A DNA stretch of 64,000 bases from Streptomyces lydicus. GTDB lineage: Bacteria > Actinomycetota > Actinomycetes > Streptomycetales > Streptomycetaceae. Location of the stretch: NCBI RefSeq assembly GCF_004125265.1, contig NZ_RDTE01000003.1:5022001-5086000 (forward strand), given 5' to 3'. Below, piece after piece: positions 61,179 to 64,000 of this stretch; the stretch's first letter is position 1, and every line of letters starts with the position of its first letter. A model generated the notes under the pieces. That model did not search any database, had not been told where the DNA came from, and worked only from the letters and a program-made list of their open reading frames with translations. The position numbers and the translations under genes were made by a program.

Positions 61179-62377
61179 GCACTCCGGTAGCGGTCATCGG
61201 GGCCGGCCCGTACGGCGTGTCGACGGCCGCGCACCTACGGGCGCGCGGTCTGCCGGTGCGGGTCTTCGGGGCGCCGATGGCGAGCTGGCGCACGCAGATG
61301 CCCGCGGGCATGCTGCTCAAGTCGACGCCGGCGGCTTCCACCATCGACGTCCCGCAGTCCGGCCACACCCTCGGCGACTTCTGCGCGAAGACGGGGGAGG
61401 GGCCCTACCCCTCGGACTGGGACATCGTCCCCATCGAGGTGTTCATCCGGTACGGGCAGTGGGTGCAGCAGCGCACCGTCCCCGAGCTGGAGCAGGTCAG
61501 GGTGGTCTCGGTCGACCGGCGGGACGGCGGCTTCGAGCTGAAGCTGGACAGCGGGGAGCAGGTCGGCGCGCGGGCCGTGGTGGTGGCCACCGGGCTGAGC
61601 GGGCTGGCGCAGCTGCCGCCGGAGCTGGCCGCCGCGATCCCGGACGGGCCGTCCGCGACGGGGCCGGTCTCGCACAGCTCACAGCACCACGACCTGTCCG
61701 CGCTGGCCGGCCGCGAGGTGGTGGTGATCGGCGCCGGGCAGTCGGCGCTGGAGAGCGCGGTGCTGCTCGCCGAGGCGGGCGCGGCGTCCGTACGGGTGGT
61801 GGCGCGCCGCCAGGGTGCGGTGGGCTTCGGGGCGCCGCCGGACCGCCAGCCCCGCCTGCGGCCGCCGTCGCCCTTCGGCAACGCCTGGTCGCTGCATGCC
61901 CTGACCTATTACGCCGGCGGCTTCCGCCGGCTGCCGGTGCCCGCCCGGCGGTATCTGGTGCGGCGGGTGCTCGGCCCGCTGGGGGCGTGGTGGCTGCGGG
62001 ACCGTTTCGCCGGCCGGGTGCAGGTGACGCAGGGGCGGCGGATCGTACGGGCCACGGTCCGTGACGGCCGTCCCGTGCTGGCGCTGCGAGGGGCCGACGG
62101 GCAGGGCGGGGAGCTCGCCGCCGACCATGTGCTGGCCGCGACGGGCTACCGGATGGACCTGGCGGCACTGGATTTCCTGGGCCAGGGGCTGCGCACCGGG
62201 ATCGTGACGCGGGCCGGCGGGCCGCTGCTGGACGCCGGCTTCGGCTCGTCCGTACCGGGGCTGTACTTCACGGGGTTGCCGGCGGCAGCCTCGTTCGGGC
62301 CGGTGATGCGCTTCGTGTGCGGCACGGAGTTCGCCTCGCCGCGGCTGGCACGGGCGGTGGCGCGGGCCTTCGGGTGA
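61175..62377 (+). CDS. FAD/NAD(P)-binding oxidoreductase coupled to the ATP-grasp gene
   Basis: A 400-aa flavoprotein with VAVIGAGPYGVSTAAHLRAR (FAD site) and REVVVIGAGQSALESAVLLA (NADPH site), plus AATGYRMDL, the pattern of group B flavin monooxygenases and ornithine/lysine N-hydroxylases. The typical BVMO fingerprint is not evident. It is translated from a GTG that overlaps the ATP-grasp stop, implying joint action, perhaps oxidising an ATP-grasp product or its amine. Function unknown. Confidence 0.88.
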   Translation: MSTPVAVIGAGPYGVSTAAHLRARGLPVRVFGAPMASWRTQMPAGMLLKSTPAASTIDVPQSGHTLGDFCAKTGEGPYPSDWDIVPIEVFIRYGQWVQQRTVPELEQVRVVSVDRRDGGFELKLDSGEQVGARAVVVATGLSGLAQLPPELAAAIPDGPSATGPVSHSSQHHDLSALAGREVVVIGAGQSALESAVLLAEAGAASVRVVARRQGAVGFGAPPDRQPRLRPPSPFGNAWSLHALTYYAGGFRRLPVPARRYLVRRVLGPLGAWWLRDRFAGRVQVTQGRRIVRATVRDGRPVLALRGADGQGGELAADHVLAATGYRMDLAALDFLGQGLRTGIVTRAGGPLLDAGFGSSVPGLYFTGLPAAASFGPVMRFVCGTEFASPRLARAVARAFG

Positions 62378-62851
62378 GCGGGGCTACGGGGGCCTGCGGG
62401 GAGCGGGCTTACGGGGTGAGCGGGCCTGCGGCGGGTGGGGCGAGCCGGTAGCGCTGCTTGCGGTGGGGCCCGCGGTTCCTCTCGGGCGAGGGAAGTCACC
62501 TTGCGCTGTGGTGCTTTCGCGGGAGGCCGCGGCGGGGGGCGGTGGCGGGAGTCGCCGTGCCCGTGCCTGTGGTTGTGCCCGGGGCCGGGGCCGGGGCCGT
62601 GCCCGGACAGGAGGCCTTGCCGGACAAGAAGCAGGCCGGAAATACTCCACTCGTTGCCGGACCCCGTGCTCCCGCGTCACACTCGCGTCAACAGGTGATC
62701 CAGAACCTGTCGGCCGGGCCGCCGTGCTTCCCGGGCGGTTCGGGGGGCGGGCGCTCACGGTGATCGAACTGCGACCGGATACGCTGGCCAACGGTGGAGA
62801 CAGCGACAGATCGACATTCAGTTTGATCGTCAGCAGACAGGAGTACCCCTC
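62378..62851. other. G-rich intergenic region before the polyprenyl synthase gene
   Basis: A 474-bp gap. The first half has repeated GGGGC/GAGCGGG units downstream of the flavoprotein; the last 60 bp should hold the synthase promoter and ribosome site (CAGGAG before GTG 62852). No gene is supported. Confidence 0.45.
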
Positions 62852-63865
62852 GTGACCGTCGTCGGGCCCTTCGGGCTGAGCGTGCGGGACCAGGCTCTTG
62901 AGGCCGATGTCCAGGCCGGGTTGGCGGCTGTCGAGGAGGGCCTGCTGGAGGCCACCAAGAGCGACGTGCCGTTCATCACCGGATCCGCGCAGCACCTCGT
63001 GCGCGCGGGCGGCAAGCGGTTCCGGCCGCTGCTGGTGACGCTGGCCGCCCAATTCGGTGACCCCTACAGCCCGGGCGTGGTGCCCTCCGCGGTCGTCGTG
63101 GAGCTGACGCACCTCGCGACGCTGTATCACGACGACGTGATGGACGAGGCCGAGGTGCGCCGCGGCGTGGCCAGCGCCAACGCCCGCTGGGGCAACTCCG
63201 TCGCGGTGCTGACCGGCGACTTCCTGTTCGCCCGCGCCTCGCACATCCTCGCCGACCTCGGGCCGGAGGCGGTCCGGATCCAGGCCCAGGCGTTCGAACG
63301 CCTGGTGACCGGCCAGATCCTGGAGACCGCGGGCCCGCGCGACGGCCGCGACCCCATCAGCCACTATCTGGACGTCCTGGCCGGCAAGACCGGTTCGCTG
63401 GTCGCCGTCGCGTGCCGGTTCGGCGCGATGATGTCGGGCGCCGAGGAGTCGACGGTCAACATCCTCACCCAGTACGGCGAGCGGCTGGGCACCGCCTTCC
63501 AGCTGGCCGACGACGTGCTGGACATCGCCAGCGATTCGCACGAATCGGGCAAGACGCCCGGCACGGACCTGCGGGAGGGCATCCCGACGCTGCCCGTGCT
63601 GCATCTGCGGGCACGCGCCGAGAGCGACGCCGCTACGCCCGAGGACCGGGCCCTCGCCGAGCTGCTGTCCGGGGATCTCACGGACGACGCCCGGCATGCC
63701 GAGGCGCTGGCCGGCCTGCGCGCCCACCCGGCGCTCGAAGAGGCCCGCCGCGACACCGTGCGCTATGCGCAGGAGGCCCGCGCGATGCTGGCGCCGCTGC
63801 CGTCCTGCACGGCCAAGTCGGCCCTGGAAGGGCTCTGCGATGCGGTGGTGCACCGGGCGGGCTGA
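62852..63865 (+). CDS. Long-chain polyprenyl diphosphate synthase
   Basis: A 337-aa trans-isoprenyl diphosphate synthase. The first aspartate-rich motif is DDVMD (Asp94-Asp98) preceded by LATLYH, the second is DDVLD (Asp220-Asp224), and GGKRFRPLL binds isopentenyl diphosphate. The residues just before the first motif are small (ELTHLATLYH), which favours long products such as the C40-C45 tails of menaquinone rather than GGPP. GTG 62852 follows CAGGAG. Context with menG, mqn and nuo genes supports quinone-tail synthesis. Confidence 0.93.
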   Translation: MTVVGPFGLSVRDQALEADVQAGLAAVEEGLLEATKSDVPFITGSAQHLVRAGGKRFRPLLVTLAAQFGDPYSPGVVPSAVVVELTHLATLYHDDVMDEAEVRRGVASANARWGNSVAVLTGDFLFARASHILADLGPEAVRIQAQAFERLVTGQILETAGPRDGRDPISHYLDVLAGKTGSLVAVACRFGAMMSGAEESTVNILTQYGERLGTAFQLADDVLDIASDSHESGKTPGTDLREGIPTLPVLHLRARAESDAATPEDRALAELLSGDLTDDARHAEALAGLRAHPALEEARRDTVRYAQEARAMLAPLPSCTAKSALEGLCDAVVHRAG

Positions 63866-63969
63866 GGTCCCTCCCCGCGGCGCCTGTGCCCCGCATCCCC
63901 TGGAGCCGTCCCCGCATCCCCTAGGGAATGGTCCGACTCCGGTGGTACGGACTCTGACCTGAGGTGACC

Positions 63970-64000
63970 ATGCGTCATACCTCAGCAGTAGGACGAGTTG
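63970..64000 (+). other. Possible start of a gene cut by the window edge
   Basis: ATG 63970, behind GAGGTG, opens a frame reading MRHTSAVGRV that runs off the window. Too short to identify. Confidence 0.25.

Overview
The window is high-GC actinobacterial DNA, almost certainly Streptomyces. It carries a complete 14-gene complex I operon, the futalosine menaquinone genes mqnA and mqnC, a type VII secretion (T7SS/ESX) locus with eccB, eccC, eccD and two mycosins, an XRE/DUF397 regulatory group, a GPP34 protein, many GTG starts, and in-frame TTA codons (the bldA target) confined to the accessory part. I saw no rRNA, tRNA, CRISPR array or insertion sequence.

1-10 kb: the 3' part of a dicarboxylate/amino-acid:cation symporter; a decayed T7SS toxin cassette at 1.6-5.0 kb (two WXG-type genes frameshifted in G runs, a toxin-like gene with an amber codon near its start, an intact overlapping immunity-like gene); an alpha/beta hydrolase divergent from a TetR regulator; and a long-chain acyl-CoA ligase that shares a palindromic operator with the TetR gene. 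10-12.3 kb: an anti-sigma-like ATPase, XRE regulator and DUF397 group, and two small zinc-binding proteins.

12.4-32.4 kb: T7SS region. Two mirror-image gene trios (small helical partner, alpha/beta hydrolase with a helical N-terminal domain, lipoprotein) diverge from one control region. A third lipoprotein sits behind the remains of a third hydrolase. Next come the WXG100 pair, two subtilisin-like mycosins, two further T7SS-associated proteins, eccB and eccD, with eccC divergent. A TGAGTA-N4-TACTCA box occurs three times, twice directly in front of the trios. Nearly every T7SS gene, including eccC and eccD, has TTA codons, so I infer bldA (developmental) control. The trios look like T7SS hydrolase toxins with lipoprotein immunity, comparable to the S. 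aureus TslA/TilA system; this is the best candidate for a poorly described system.

32.7-64 kb: a conserved core region centred on menaquinone respiration. It holds a cold-shock protein, mqnA, mqnC, an amidohydrolase-like stub, a menG-type methyltransferase, a GNAT acetyltransferase, a geranylgeranyl-reductase-family flavoprotein, an NlpC/P60 peptidase, and nuoA-N behind a Rex-like operator and an array of GATCAC words. After nuoN come a lipoprotein, a GPP34 protein, fumarylacetoacetase, a coupled ATP-grasp and flavoprotein pair of unknown function, and a long-chain polyprenyl diphosphate synthase that could supply the menaquinone tail.
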